Assembly: GCA_027488375.1 (NCBI GenBank)
Contig: JAIYBW010000006.1
Location: 62,001 to 126,000, forward strand
Length of the DNA: 64,000 nt
Origin: Pseudomonadota bacterium
Lineage (GTDB): Bacteria; Bdellovibrionota; Bacteriovoracia; Bacteriovoracales; Bacteriovoracaceae
Direction of reading: 5' to 3'
Part shown: positions 51,692 through 60,533 of the stretch, piece by piece
How positions within the stretch are numbered: the stretch's first letter is position 1
Layout of the letters: every line of letters starts with the position of its first letter
Translations under genes and position numbers: made by a program
Notes under the pieces: model-generated
The model's input: the letters and a program-made list of their open reading frames with translations, nothing else
What the model was told of the DNA's origin: nothing
The model's database searches: none

Positions 51692-52340
51692 AACCTATAC
51701 CTACGATTGTTTTAATTAATTTTTTATCCGAGACCGAATCAATTTTTTTTCTTAATTGTTTAACGTAAACATCAACCACATTGGATTCTGGATCAAAGTG
51801 CAAATCCCACACATGCTGAGCGATTTGAACTCTTGAGAGTGGTCTTCCAATATTGCGTAAAAAATATTCTAAAAGAGAAAATTCTTTTGTCGTTAATTTA
51901 ATAACCTGCCCTGATCTTGAAACTTGGCGTTTCACAAGGTCCATTTCTAAATCTGCACATCTTAAATAATGGGAATTGCCTTGATGGCGCCTCATGAGCA
52001 CTCTCACCCTGGCCGTTAATTCCTCAACATGAAAGGGCTTAGTCATGTAATCATCAGCTCCTGAGTTGAGTCCACTTACCTTGTCATGAATTTCGGCCAG
52101 TGTGGTCAACATAAGGATAGGAGTATTAGATTTTTGGGACTTAAAATCTTTGCAAAGCGAGAGCCCATCATCATCTGGGAGCATGAGATCAAGAATCACT
52201 AAACCATAGTCATGGAGTGAGAAAAGCTCCCTGGCCCTCACGCCAGAGCTCGCGAGCTCCGGAATGTAACCCAGACTGGAGAGAACCTGAGCTGTATACT
52301 GTGCAATTTTAATTTCATCTTCTACAACAAGAATTCTCAT
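51672..52340 (-). CDS. OmpR/PhoB-family response regulator
   Basis: The 222-residue regulator has a receiver domain with the acceptor Asp51 in LVILDLMLPDDDGLSL, acidic residues in VVEDE and the conserved Lys in DDYMTKPFHVEELTARV. The C-terminal winged helix reads LTTKEFSLLEYFLRNIGRPL, then VDVYVKQLRKKIDSVSDKKL and IKTIVGIGYVF, as in OmpR-type regulators. It is the first gene of a regulator-kinase pair, divergent from SulP-dabA-dabB. Its own start lies 29 bp from an array of 11-bp direct repeats, likely its DNA site, which would allow both autoregulation and control of the dab operon. Confidence 0.94.
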   Translation of the reverse strand: MRILVVEDEIKIAQYTAQVLSSLGYIPELASSGVRARELFSLHDYGLVILDLMLPDDDGLSLCKDFKSQKSNTPILMLTTLAEIHDKVSGLNSGADDYMTKPFHVEELTARVRVLMRRHQGNSHYLRCADLEMDLVKRQVSRSGQVIKLTTKEFSLLEYFLRNIGRPLSRVQIAQHVWDLHFDPESNVVDVYVKQLRKKIDSVSDKKLIKTIVGIGYVFNHE

Positions 52341-52368
52341 GATTTCAGTGCCTTGCGAGATGAAGAAA

Positions 52369-52401
52369 TTTTCATTTCGTTTTCATCTCATTCTCATTTC
52401 A
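52369..52401 (+). promoter_or_regulatory. Three tandem 11-bp direct repeats (OmpR-type box)
   Basis: TTTTCATTTCG (52369-52379), TTTTCATCTCA (52380-52390) and TTCTCATTTCA (52391-52401) lie back to back with an exact 11-bp period. Eleven-bp direct repeats read by a winged-helix regulator are the classic OmpR/PhoB box. They occupy the -35 zone of a TATAAT at 52408 and sit between the divergent regulator and SulP genes. The link to this regulator is inferred. Confidence 0.65.
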
Positions 52402-52407
52402 TGTTCT

Positions 52408-52413
52408 TATAAT
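52408..52413 (+). promoter_or_regulatory. -10 element of the SulP-dabAB promoter
   Basis: A perfect TATAAT lies 6 bp after the last 11-bp repeat and 30 bp before the SulP ATG at 52444. No good -35 is present at the right distance, only the repeats, so the promoter probably needs the activator. Confidence 0.6.
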
Positions 52414-52443
52414 GATTAAAAATTTTACTCTCAGGCCCGGACG

Positions 52444-53976
52444 ATGACAAATTCAAATTCTCTTAATTCTCCCTTCCAAAAATTTGCCCTCCAAGATTTA
52501 AAAGCTGGAATGGTAGTTTTTCTTATCGCCTTACCGCTCTCTCTTGGAATTTCTCTTGCGAGTGGGGCCCCTTCTACGGCGGGACTGATTTCGGCTGCTT
52601 TAGGAGGAATTCTTGGTGCTTACCTGGGAGGATCTTACGTCACGATTAATGGGCCGGCTGCAGGTTTAATTGTTGTGGTCTTGAACGCTATACAAAATTT
52701 AGGGGAAGGCGATGCGGCCCTTGGATTTAAGAGAATGCTTGCCTGTGTGATCGTAGTGGGCATTCTTCAGATTCTAAGTGGATTGTTAAGATTTGGAAGA
52801 TTTGCCGCCCTTTTTCCCCTTTCAGTTGTTCACGGGATGCTCAGTGCAATTGGGCTCATTATCATTATTAAACAATCCCATGTCTTCTTTGGACAAAAAG
52901 CTCTAGGCTCGATCATAAATTCAATCATCACGATTCCACAAACAATAGGGAATCTTAATCCAGAATCATCTCTCATTGGACTCATGAGTCTGGTGCTCCT
53001 ACTGGTTTATCCTTATTTAAAAATTAAAATAACCAAAGTTATCCCTGCACCACTCGTTGTGGTTGTTTTAGGTGTGCTTCTCGCTAAGTATTTTAGCTCG
53101 GCTTCTTTAGTGAATATCCCGACTGATATCTCTTCATTCTTTATCACTCCATCTTTTGATATTATTTTTAGCCCAGCTTCTCTCATGGCCATTTTCTCTC
53201 TTTATTTTGTCGCCAGCCTTGAATCTATCCTTTCTGCTAGTGCCGTGGATAAACTTGATCCCTTAAATCGTGAGTCTAATTTTGATCGTGAGCTTTGGAG
53301 TAAGGGAATTGTTAACATTGGCTGTGGTTTAGTAGGAGGGCTCCCGATTATTGCTGAAATCGTCCGTTCTTCGGCCAGTATCTCTCAAGGTGCAAGATCT
53401 CCACTCGCTAATTTTTCCCATGGTTTTTATATTTTAATATTCCTGATACTTTTCCCAGCTGTGTTGAACATGATTCCACTCTCATCACTCGCCGCCATCT
53501 TAATCTTAGTGGGGTATCGGCTAGCGCAGCCTAAGCAAGTTTTGCATATGAAAAAACTTGGAACAGGTTCTTTTATAAGTTTTTTAACGACGATTATTTT
53601 AACGTTGGTAGAAGATCTCTTGATCGGAATTTTCGCTGGGATGATGATAAAAATAATAGTTTCTCTAGTAAAAGGAGCAACTGTCGCGAGTCTCTTAAAA
53701 CCCAAGTACCAGCTCACAAATCAGGGAGAGTCTGCCTTACTAGAATTTGAAGGCGCCCTCATTTTCTTCTCGGCTTTAAGTCAAAAAAGTATTCTTGGTA
53801 AATTAAGTCAATTCAGACAAATCGAAATCAAAATTGATAATGTTCATTATATTGATGCAACGTCTTTAACGATTTTTATCAATGAAATTCATAAAATGGA
53901 AAAACAGGGACTTCATATCTCTTTTAATGTTCCGCCTAAATTTATGACATTATTCATTCATGTAAATAATCATTAG
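52444..53976 (+). CDS. SulP-family anion transporter upstream of dabAB
   Basis: The 510-residue SulP protein starts MTNSNSLNSPFQKFALQDLK. Core helices are seen in VVFLIALPLSLGISLASGAP, GGSYVTINGPAAGLIVVVLN and FPLSVVHGMLSAIGLIIIIK. ASLESILSASAVDKLDPLNR and GLVGGLPIIAEIVRSSASIS follow. A C-terminal STAS domain reads FEGALIFFSALSQKSILGKL and DNVHYIDATSLTIFINEIHK. It is a paralogue of the protein at 47033 but more distant, and the STAS part is better preserved. It is probably the first gene of a SulP-dabA-dabB operon. The transported anion is inferred to be bicarbonate from the neighbours. Confidence 0.88.
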   Translation: MTNSNSLNSPFQKFALQDLKAGMVVFLIALPLSLGISLASGAPSTAGLISAALGGILGAYLGGSYVTINGPAAGLIVVVLNAIQNLGEGDAALGFKRMLACVIVVGILQILSGLLRFGRFAALFPLSVVHGMLSAIGLIIIIKQSHVFFGQKALGSIINSIITIPQTIGNLNPESSLIGLMSLVLLLVYPYLKIKITKVIPAPLVVVVLGVLLAKYFSSASLVNIPTDISSFFITPSFDIIFSPASLMAIFSLYFVASLESILSASAVDKLDPLNRESNFDRELWSKGIVNIGCGLVGGLPIIAEIVRSSASISQGARSPLANFSHGFYILIFLILFPAVLNMIPLSSLAAILILVGYRLAQPKQVLHMKKLGTGSFISFLTTIILTLVEDLLIGIFAGMMIKIIVSLVKGATVASLLKPKYQLTNQGESALLEFEGALIFFSALSQKSILGKLSQFRQIEIKIDNVHYIDATSLTIFINEIHKMEKQGLHISFNVPPKFMTLFIHVNNH

Positions 53977-53997
53977 AAAGGTGATGAGGACAACATT

Positions 53998-56451
53998 TTG
54001 GAAAAGTTAACTGAAGATGATTTAAAAATAACGGGACGTTTAGAAATGGATCGCTTCCTAGAAGAGATAGCTCAAGAGCTACCGATTATTCGACCGATCT
54101 CAGAATTTATCCATTTAAATCTTTTGCTTCCTTATCAAAACCTCCCTTTTTGGGAAGCCGTCAAAACTGTCAGTAAAAAATTTGAAGCGATGCCTTTTGG
54201 CGAGCTTGATCTTTATCGAGAAAAAATAAAGAGTGGATTTTTATCAGAAGAACTCATCAAACAAAAACTTGCACAAATAGCTCCATCTGAGGTTTCAGAT
54301 ATTATAGATCTTCTCCATCATAAGCATATTGAATTCATTCACCATGATCTTCGGAACGGAAAGCTTCATCATCATTGGAACTCTTCATTGGGAGTCAATG
54401 TCGCCTCACTCGCTGATAGTATGCTCATTAAATGGATGGGCATGTATATTGATCAGGGTATTGGACTTTGGGAAATGCCAGGGGCCGACGATTATAGTTT
54501 TTACGAGACGATTAAAAATCTTTTTCAAGAAAGTCTCGTTAAACCTGCCCCTTTTTCCAGCAAAAATTTTGAATTTCTTTTTGCTGATTCAGCTGAAAAT
54601 GCCATCAACCGCCATTTAAAATTTCTTTGTCCGGATCCAATGACTCAAGCCGAGTATTTAAGAGAATCTATTTTTACCTTAAGAGGTTGGGCGGGACTTA
54701 TATATTGCTTGGAGAAAAATCCAACGCTTATTCCTTTTAAAAGGAAAGTAAGTCTCATTGATTTTATGGCGGTTAAACTTATTTTAGAACGGGCCTGGAT
54801 CATAAACCATAATCCCAAAGCTGAAGCCCCAAACTTTAAAGAACTTCAATTAGATGATTCTAACCCTATTAAAGATGAAAAAATCTTCAGTCTCTTTAGG
54901 GCCTGCCAAGAAGCCTTAGAGGAGCAAACTTATAAACACTATTTTCAAAAGTTAAACTTAACTTCAAGAAAAGAAGTCAAAAATCCAAACTATCAGGCCA
55001 TCTTTTGTATGGATGATAGGGAATGTGCTCTCAGAAGAAATTTAGAAAACTTAAATGAGGGCATAGAAACTTTTGGAACGGCTGGACACTTTGGTATTGA
55101 AGGTGTTTTTCAGCACTCAGAAGATGCTTTCCCAAAAAAACAATGCCCGGCCCCTTTGACACCACGATACCTAATTAAGGATAGTGTTTTTAAAAAAGAA
55201 AAAAGGCAAGAGCTGACTCATGATTTGATTCAGCCCTCTCATAAATTCTTAGGAGATTTTTTTCAATCGATTACTGGCGGTTTGAAATCAGGATTTCTTT
55301 TGGCGATGAATCTCTTTTTCCCATTGGCCTTCAAGAAAACGGAGACAGTGAGAGAAATAAAACTAAATTCTCATTTAAAATTTATTAACAACGGTGAAGG
55401 GCCAGGGGCTGATGGACTAAAAGTGGGCTACACTTTTGAGGAAATCGCTGAATTATTAAATGGGCAACTTCGGCTCATTGGTTTTATTCATCAATTTGCT
55501 CCACTCATTTTTGTTTTTGGACACGGCTCAAATAGTGTGAACAACCCTTATTTTGCGACTTATGGTTGTGGCGCCTGTTCAGGAAGACCTGGCTCGGCCA
55601 ATGCCAGAACATTTGCTTCTATGGCCAATTTACCTGAGGTTAGAGAGATTTTAAGATTAAAATATAATATCAATATTCCTCCTACGACATATTTTGTGGC
55701 AGGCTTTCATGATACTTGTCGTGATCTTATCGATCTCTATGAAACTCATCTTCTGCCTGACTCGCTTAAGCCTTCATTTCATAAATTTAAAAAATATCTC
55801 TCGCTGGCAGTTTATAAAAATGCCCGAGAGAGATCCCAAATGTTTAAACTTGTGACTTATAGGCCTGTGAGTAAATTAGCTCAGAAAGAAGTCTTGAGAA
55901 GATCTTATTCTCTATTTGAAACAAGACCAGAAATGGGCCATACAAATGTCGCTTTTTCAATTGTAGGAAATAGAAGTCTTACTAAAGATGTTGACCTCAA
56001 TCGACGATCTTTTTTGCAATCCTATGATCGGGAGATTGATCCAGAAGGGGACATTCTCGCAAGTTCTTTAGGTGCGGTGATTCCTGTAACTTCAGGAATT
56101 AATCTTGATTATTATTTTTCTCGAGTTGATAATTTACGTTTTGGAGCTGGCTCTAAACTCCCCCAGAATATTGTGGGTAATATTGGTGTGAGCCATGGAA
56201 CTGAGAGTGATCTCTTATTTGGATTACCTTTTCAGATGATTGATCAGCACACACCTTTAAGGCTTTTTGTTCTGGTTGAACAGTCTCCAGAAATAGCTCT
56301 GTCTGCTATTCAGAAAAATCCTTTAGTAAAAGAAATTGTTTATAACAACTGGGTTCATTATGGATGTTGGGATTACAAGACCCATTCGTACTATGTCTTT
56401 CGTAAGGGTGAGATGATTAAACTAAATCATTCATTGGAAGAATTATGCTAG
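53998..56451 (+). CDS. dabA: DabA: zinc-containing inorganic-carbon accumulation subunit
   Basis: DabA (DUF2309, formerly UPF0753) is a cytoplasmic protein with a beta-carbonic-anhydrase-like zinc site that makes bicarbonate from CO2 when coupled to DabB. The 817 residues include Cys337 and Asp339 in AIFCMDDRECALRRN, His509 in FVFGHGSNSVNNPYF and Cys524 in TYGCGACSGRPGSANAR. The spacing 337/339/509/524 closely matches the published C351/D353/H524/C539 of Halothiobacillus DabA (from memory). The start is a TTG at 53998 with GATGAGGA upstream; no in-frame ATG fits. The stop overlaps dabB by 7 bp. Confidence 0.93.
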   Translation: MEKLTEDDLKITGRLEMDRFLEEIAQELPIIRPISEFIHLNLLLPYQNLPFWEAVKTVSKKFEAMPFGELDLYREKIKSGFLSEELIKQKLAQIAPSEVSDIIDLLHHKHIEFIHHDLRNGKLHHHWNSSLGVNVASLADSMLIKWMGMYIDQGIGLWEMPGADDYSFYETIKNLFQESLVKPAPFSSKNFEFLFADSAENAINRHLKFLCPDPMTQAEYLRESIFTLRGWAGLIYCLEKNPTLIPFKRKVSLIDFMAVKLILERAWIINHNPKAEAPNFKELQLDDSNPIKDEKIFSLFRACQEALEEQTYKHYFQKLNLTSRKEVKNPNYQAIFCMDDRECALRRNLENLNEGIETFGTAGHFGIEGVFQHSEDAFPKKQCPAPLTPRYLIKDSVFKKEKRQELTHDLIQPSHKFLGDFFQSITGGLKSGFLLAMNLFFPLAFKKTETVREIKLNSHLKFINNGEGPGADGLKVGYTFEEIAELLNGQLRLIGFIHQFAPLIFVFGHGSNSVNNPYFATYGCGACSGRPGSANARTFASMANLPEVREILRLKYNINIPPTTYFVAGFHDTCRDLIDLYETHLLPDSLKPSFHKFKKYLSLAVYKNARERSQMFKLVTYRPVSKLAQKEVLRRSYSLFETRPEMGHTNVAFSIVGNRSLTKDVDLNRRSFLQSYDREIDPEGDILASSLGAVIPVTSGINLDYYFSRVDNLRFGAGSKLPQNIVGNIGVSHGTESDLLFGLPFQMIDQHTPLRLFVLVEQSPEIALSAIQKNPLVKEIVYNNWVHYGCWDYKTHSYYVFRKGEMIKLNHSLEELC

Positions 56452-58259
56452 AAATTTTTGTTTGGATTTATATTCTCCCTATTCTGTCTTGTCTCGTACT
56501 GTGCTTGCCTTATCGTTTTCAAGAAAAGACAGTGACTCGTCTAACTGGAATGAGCCTCCTTATACCGGCGATTTTCACTCTTTCTCTGCTTCTCTATGAA
56601 GGGTGGTTAGGAGCGCTACCCCTCGAGCACAATGCTTTATCACTTAATTTATTTGGGCACGTTTTTGATCTCGTGATTTGGATAGATTTCAATACCATCA
56701 TCATGATGATGCTAACCCATATTTTGGGTTTAATGGTTGTCAAATATGCCCATGGTTATTTGCATTTAGAAAAGGGATACCAGCGTTTTTTTAGCACTAT
56801 CCTTTTTTTTATTTTCGGGATGTACGTCCTCAGTCTTGCTGGAACACTAGATCTCTTCTTTGCTGGCTGGGAACTCGTTGGTTTTAGTTCCTTTTTCCTT
56901 ATTGCCTTTTATCGCTCTCACACTCGATCAGTCATGAATGCTTGGCGAGTTTATAATATTTACCGAGTCTGTGATGTCGGAATCCTTATGGGAGCGGTTC
57001 TGGGACATGTGCTTTGGCATGAAGCCACTCGATTTTCAGAGATTATTCAAATTTCAAATACAACTTTTCTGAATACGCCAAAACTTTACATCGTGATTAT
57101 GGGACTGTTTCTTGTGATGGCCTCTGTTGGAAAGTCTGCCCAATTCCCTTTCCATACTTGGCCTTCTAAAGCCATGGAAGGGCCAACGCCATCGAGTGCT
57201 ATTTTTTATGGTGCACTTTCTATTCATGCAGGAGTTTTTCTCCTCGTGAGAACATTTCCCATTTGGTCCATCTCGACTGAAATAAAGGTATTAGTGATGT
57301 TCATTGGAATGATCACTTTTATCTTATCCACTCTTCAGGGAAGAGTTCAGGCCAATATTAAAGGTCAGATTGCCTTCGCTAGTACCGCCCAGATTGGGAT
57401 CATGTTTGTGGAATTATCCCTTGGATTGACAACATTAGCGATGATCCATCTCTTTCTACATGCTCTCTACAGATGTTTTCAACTTCTTGTTTCTCCTTCG
57501 GTTGTGGCCAATTCCCTCACACTTAATAATAAAGTTATGCTTGATCGAATCTCTAAAGGTAAAGAGTGGGAATTAAGATTTCTTCCTAAAAAGTTAAATG
57601 CAACTCTCTACACTCTGGCGCTTAATGATTTCTCCATGGATCCCTCGTGGAGAGGCTTTGGTCTTATCCCGTGGAGAAAAGCTTACATGCTCTTGAGAAA
57701 TATCCTTTCAAAACCGGTTTATGTCATTCCCCTTTTCTTTTTACTGCTCTTGCCAGATTTTGCTCTTCATCGCTGGCCGTGGATTCTTTCTTCCATTTCA
57801 CTACTCTATAGTATGAGGGCACTTTTCTACCAGACGGATCCTTTTCATTCGATGATTGATCTTTCTATTTCACTTGCGATGGATATGTTGAGTATTGTTT
57901 TGATTGATACCCATGCCATCATCGGGATTAAAATTTTCTTACTCTCAGTCATCCCTGCTCAGATTTTAGGCCTTTATATTTGTAGTCACTATAGGCATTT
58001 GAGTTTAAGAGAATTTCATGCCATGGGAACCGCTCATCCCTTGCATGGGAATCTATTCCTCGTAAGTTTTATGATTCTAGCAGGTATGCCTATTAGTACG
58101 GCTTTTTTTGGAGAAGATATTATTTTAGAGGAATTGATTAATCACTCTCTTTATATGTCTTTTGCTACAACAATAAGCCTGATGATGAATGGCTTAATAT
58201 GTGTAAGAATTTACACCAGAATATTTATGGGAAGTCGTTCTCTCATTCATGAAGATTAG
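56445..58259 (+). CDS. dabB: DabB: NuoL-like proton-conducting membrane subunit
   Basis: DabB resembles the NuoL/MrpA antiporter-like subunit of complex I and is thought to pass cations to drive DabA. The 604-residue protein has about 14 membrane helices. LAGTLDLFFAGWELVGFSSF carries the conserved Glu of TM5, and SAQFPFHTWPSKAMEGPTPS is the strongly conserved proton-path loop with Lys, His and Glu. IKGQIAFASTAQIGIMFVEL and IHLFLHALYRCFQLLVSP follow. It starts 7 bp inside dabA. No other complex I genes are nearby, which separates it from NuoL. Confidence 0.92.
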   Translation: MLEIFVWIYILPILSCLVLCLPYRFQEKTVTRLTGMSLLIPAIFTLSLLLYEGWLGALPLEHNALSLNLFGHVFDLVIWIDFNTIIMMMLTHILGLMVVKYAHGYLHLEKGYQRFFSTILFFIFGMYVLSLAGTLDLFFAGWELVGFSSFFLIAFYRSHTRSVMNAWRVYNIYRVCDVGILMGAVLGHVLWHEATRFSEIIQISNTTFLNTPKLYIVIMGLFLVMASVGKSAQFPFHTWPSKAMEGPTPSSAIFYGALSIHAGVFLLVRTFPIWSISTEIKVLVMFIGMITFILSTLQGRVQANIKGQIAFASTAQIGIMFVELSLGLTTLAMIHLFLHALYRCFQLLVSPSVVANSLTLNNKVMLDRISKGKEWELRFLPKKLNATLYTLALNDFSMDPSWRGFGLIPWRKAYMLLRNILSKPVYVIPLFFLLLLPDFALHRWPWILSSISLLYSMRALFYQTDPFHSMIDLSISLAMDMLSIVLIDTHAIIGIKIFLLSVIPAQILGLYICSHYRHLSLREFHAMGTAHPLHGNLFLVSFMILAGMPISTAFFGEDIILEELINHSLYMSFATTISLMMNGLICVRIYTRIFMGSRSLIHED

Positions 58260-58262
58260 GAT

Positions 58263-58922
58263 ATGAAACCGATTGCTTTTATAGAAACTCCCTTTAAGGA
58301 AAAATTTGGTGTTCCTCGCCAATCCCTTCTCATTGAAGAGGCTTGGGGAAAGCTTGAGTTTATTAAAAATGATTTTAATCTAGAGGCTTTTCGTGGCATT
58401 GATGAGTTTACCCACCTCTGGCTTATTTTTTCATTTCATAGGGTGATTGAAGAAGGAGTGAAGGCGTTGGTCAGGCCTCCGCGCTTTTCTGGTTCTGAAA
58501 AATGGGGTGTCTATGCTACACGATCACCTCATCGCCCCAATCATTTAGGACTCTCAGTTGTAAAATTCAAGAAACTTGAAGTGACTAAAGATAAAGTCAT
58601 TCTTTGGGTGGATGGGGTTGATCTCGTTTCTGGAACTCCTATTCTAGATATTAAACCTTATATCACTTATTCGGATTCGATTATCGAGGCAAAAAGTGGG
58701 GTCTTTCATCAGAGTCCGGAGTTTAAAAAAGTAAGATGGATTCAAGCTCAGGATCTCGATTCAAATATTAAAACACTGATTGAAAAAGTGATTGCTTTAG
58801 ATCCGCGGCCAAGCTTTGATCAGGACCTGTCATTTGGAGTATCAGTGGCCGGATACAATGTGAGATTTCACGCTGAGGGAGATGAGTTTGTGATCGATTC
58901 ATGCCTTAAGGAAGATGGATAA
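58263..58922 (+). CDS. trmO: tRNA N6-threonylcarbamoyladenosine methyltransferase TrmO
   Basis: TrmO (TsaA, YaeB) methylates t6A37 in tRNA-Thr. The 219 residues show IAFIETPFKEKFGVPRQSLL at the start, FTHLWLIFSFHR, ALVRPPRFSGSEKWGVYATR, SPHRPNHLGLSVVKFKKL and DGVDLVSGTPILDIKPYIT, all typical of the TsaA beta-barrel and its SAM site. It starts 3 bases after dabB and so may be cotranscribed, though no functional link is expected. The end overlaps the convergent phosphoethanolamine-transferase-like gene by 17 bp. Confidence 0.93.
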   Translation: MKPIAFIETPFKEKFGVPRQSLLIEEAWGKLEFIKNDFNLEAFRGIDEFTHLWLIFSFHRVIEEGVKALVRPPRFSGSEKWGVYATRSPHRPNHLGLSVVKFKKLEVTKDKVILWVDGVDLVSGTPILDIKPYITYSDSIIEAKSGVFHQSPEFKKVRWIQAQDLDSNIKTLIEKVIALDPRPSFDQDLSFGVSVAGYNVRFHAEGDEFVIDSCLKEDG

Positions 58923-60525
58923 ATTCGTAAGTCCCATCGGGCTTAAAACTGACTTTCCCTTTCCCTGCAAAACCATCAATATCATTTCCAAATATTGTGA
59001 AATCTTCGATCGGTCTGTTTTTGTTGTGATTGGTTTTCCAACCCAATTCTTCAATCAGGTACAGAGAAAAATTGTACTGGGGAAGAAAGGATGGAAGTTT
59101 TTTTGTATCCTTTGGCAGCGCTCGATTAAAACTAAAAAAGAAAAGAGGAATTTCAAAAGAGCTTGGGGCAAGAAAGCCATGTCCAAATTTTTGATTTCTT
59201 CCGGCCGCTTCACCATGATCAGATAGATAAACCACAAGAGTTTTAGATTTATTTTTGCTTAAAACATCATGTAGTTCTTTCCAGAAATGATCAAATTCCA
59301 CGACCGAATTATCGTAATCATTAATCCGAGAATCCGTCTGGGAATCCAAAAACTTCTTTGATTCTTGAGTGGATCTTAGTTCCCAAGGGCCATGAGATCC
59401 CCGTTGATGGAGCATAATAAAATTCTTATTTTTCTTCGCTAAGAGATCTGAGAGATTGGGAAGTAGGTGGCGATCGATCGCCGCATTCGCATTTTGTGTT
59501 GCTGGAGATACTTCTTCAAGGCTTCTAAAATCGTCTAAAGAAGCTGAGCAAATATAAGGCGTAATATAGCGCAGCTGCTGAGAGGATTGGGCCGAAAGAA
59601 AATGAGTGGAAAATCCCTGCAGCTTGGCGAGCTTAAACAGGCAGTGCTCTCCTTTCGCCGCTTTGATGACACCAGCCTCTCCATAAGTGACATTCAGAAA
59701 AAAAGCCACACTTATATCAGTTGAAACTCCGCTTGAGAGTCCTTTCATGGCGTGAAAATGATCAGAGGATTTTAATTGTTGAAGAAAGGGGGTTGTTGGT
59801 CTGTGATAACCAAAGAGTTCCATGTGATCCGGACTTTGGCTCTCGCCTAAAACAACGATAATATTATCCCAGTCAGATTCACTCTTATCTAGCAGTTTAA
59901 GTTTTAAGGATTCATTTTCTAGTGTCCCATTCTCAGCTTTTGCAAGTTTAGCTGGTAGAATCCGTCCACTAAAATAACTTAAAGCAAGATAGAGATTCAT
60001 TCCCGCTAATTCTCGAGTTGATGGCTGGCGACCCCAGGTATTTCCAGTGACTGCAGTCCTGACGGGATTATAAATAAAATAAAGACCAACCATGATCGGT
60101 ATCCATTTCACTTTATAGTGAGGAGGATATTTTTTGACGGCATAAAAACCAATCATGAGGGGAATCAACGTAAAAAGAAGAGGAATGAAAAGATGAGATA
60201 ATTCAGCAGAGAGAGTTCCTGCTATTTCATGAAATTCAGCAAAGAGTAAATAAATTTCTGAAGGGAGAATGAGGGTCCCAAAATAGGAAAGGTGACACAT
60301 CTGAAAAAAATTTAAAATAAGAAAAAAACTTAAAAGTGAAAAACGAATACGAGGATTAGGAGTTAAACTCAAAAGCCCAAAAAATAGAAAGATCAGAAAA
60401 TATTTTTCTAATGGTAGCCCTATGATCGGAAGTCCCTTAAGCCAGTAAAAGCCATACTGCTGGGCCAGAGTCAGAATAAGAAAGATAACACTGACTAAAA
60501 GATGATTTTTAAGTTTTTGAAGCAT
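58906..60525 (-). CDS. Phosphoethanolamine-transferase-like membrane enzyme (EptA/Cpt family)
   Basis: The 539-residue protein has about five N-terminal membrane helices (about 10-160) and a periplasmic sulfatase-fold domain. Signatures are NIIVVLGESQSPDHMELFGY, SSGVSTDISVAFFLNV (nucleophile Thr), HQRGSHGPWELRS and VVYLSDHGEAAGRNQKFGHG (metal-binding Asp-His). Family members transfer phosphoethanolamine from phosphatidylethanolamine to lipid A or LPS core, changing surface charge. It is next to a GT2 glycosyltransferase, 8 bp apart, so the pair may modify surface glycans. The acceptor is not known. Confidence 0.88.
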   Translation of the reverse strand: MLQKLKNHLLVSVIFLILTLAQQYGFYWLKGLPIIGLPLEKYFLIFLFFGLLSLTPNPRIRFSLLSFFLILNFFQMCHLSYFGTLILPSEIYLLFAEFHEIAGTLSAELSHLFIPLLFTLIPLMIGFYAVKKYPPHYKVKWIPIMVGLYFIYNPVRTAVTGNTWGRQPSTRELAGMNLYLALSYFSGRILPAKLAKAENGTLENESLKLKLLDKSESDWDNIIVVLGESQSPDHMELFGYHRPTTPFLQQLKSSDHFHAMKGLSSGVSTDISVAFFLNVTYGEAGVIKAAKGEHCLFKLAKLQGFSTHFLSAQSSQQLRYITPYICSASLDDFRSLEEVSPATQNANAAIDRHLLPNLSDLLAKKNKNFIMLHQRGSHGPWELRSTQESKKFLDSQTDSRINDYDNSVVEFDHFWKELHDVLSKNKSKTLVVYLSDHGEAAGRNQKFGHGFLAPSSFEIPLFFFSFNRALPKDTKKLPSFLPQYNFSLYLIEELGWKTNHNKNRPIEDFTIFGNDIDGFAGKGKVSFKPDGTYEFIHLP

Positions 60526-60533
60526 ACTTTATT

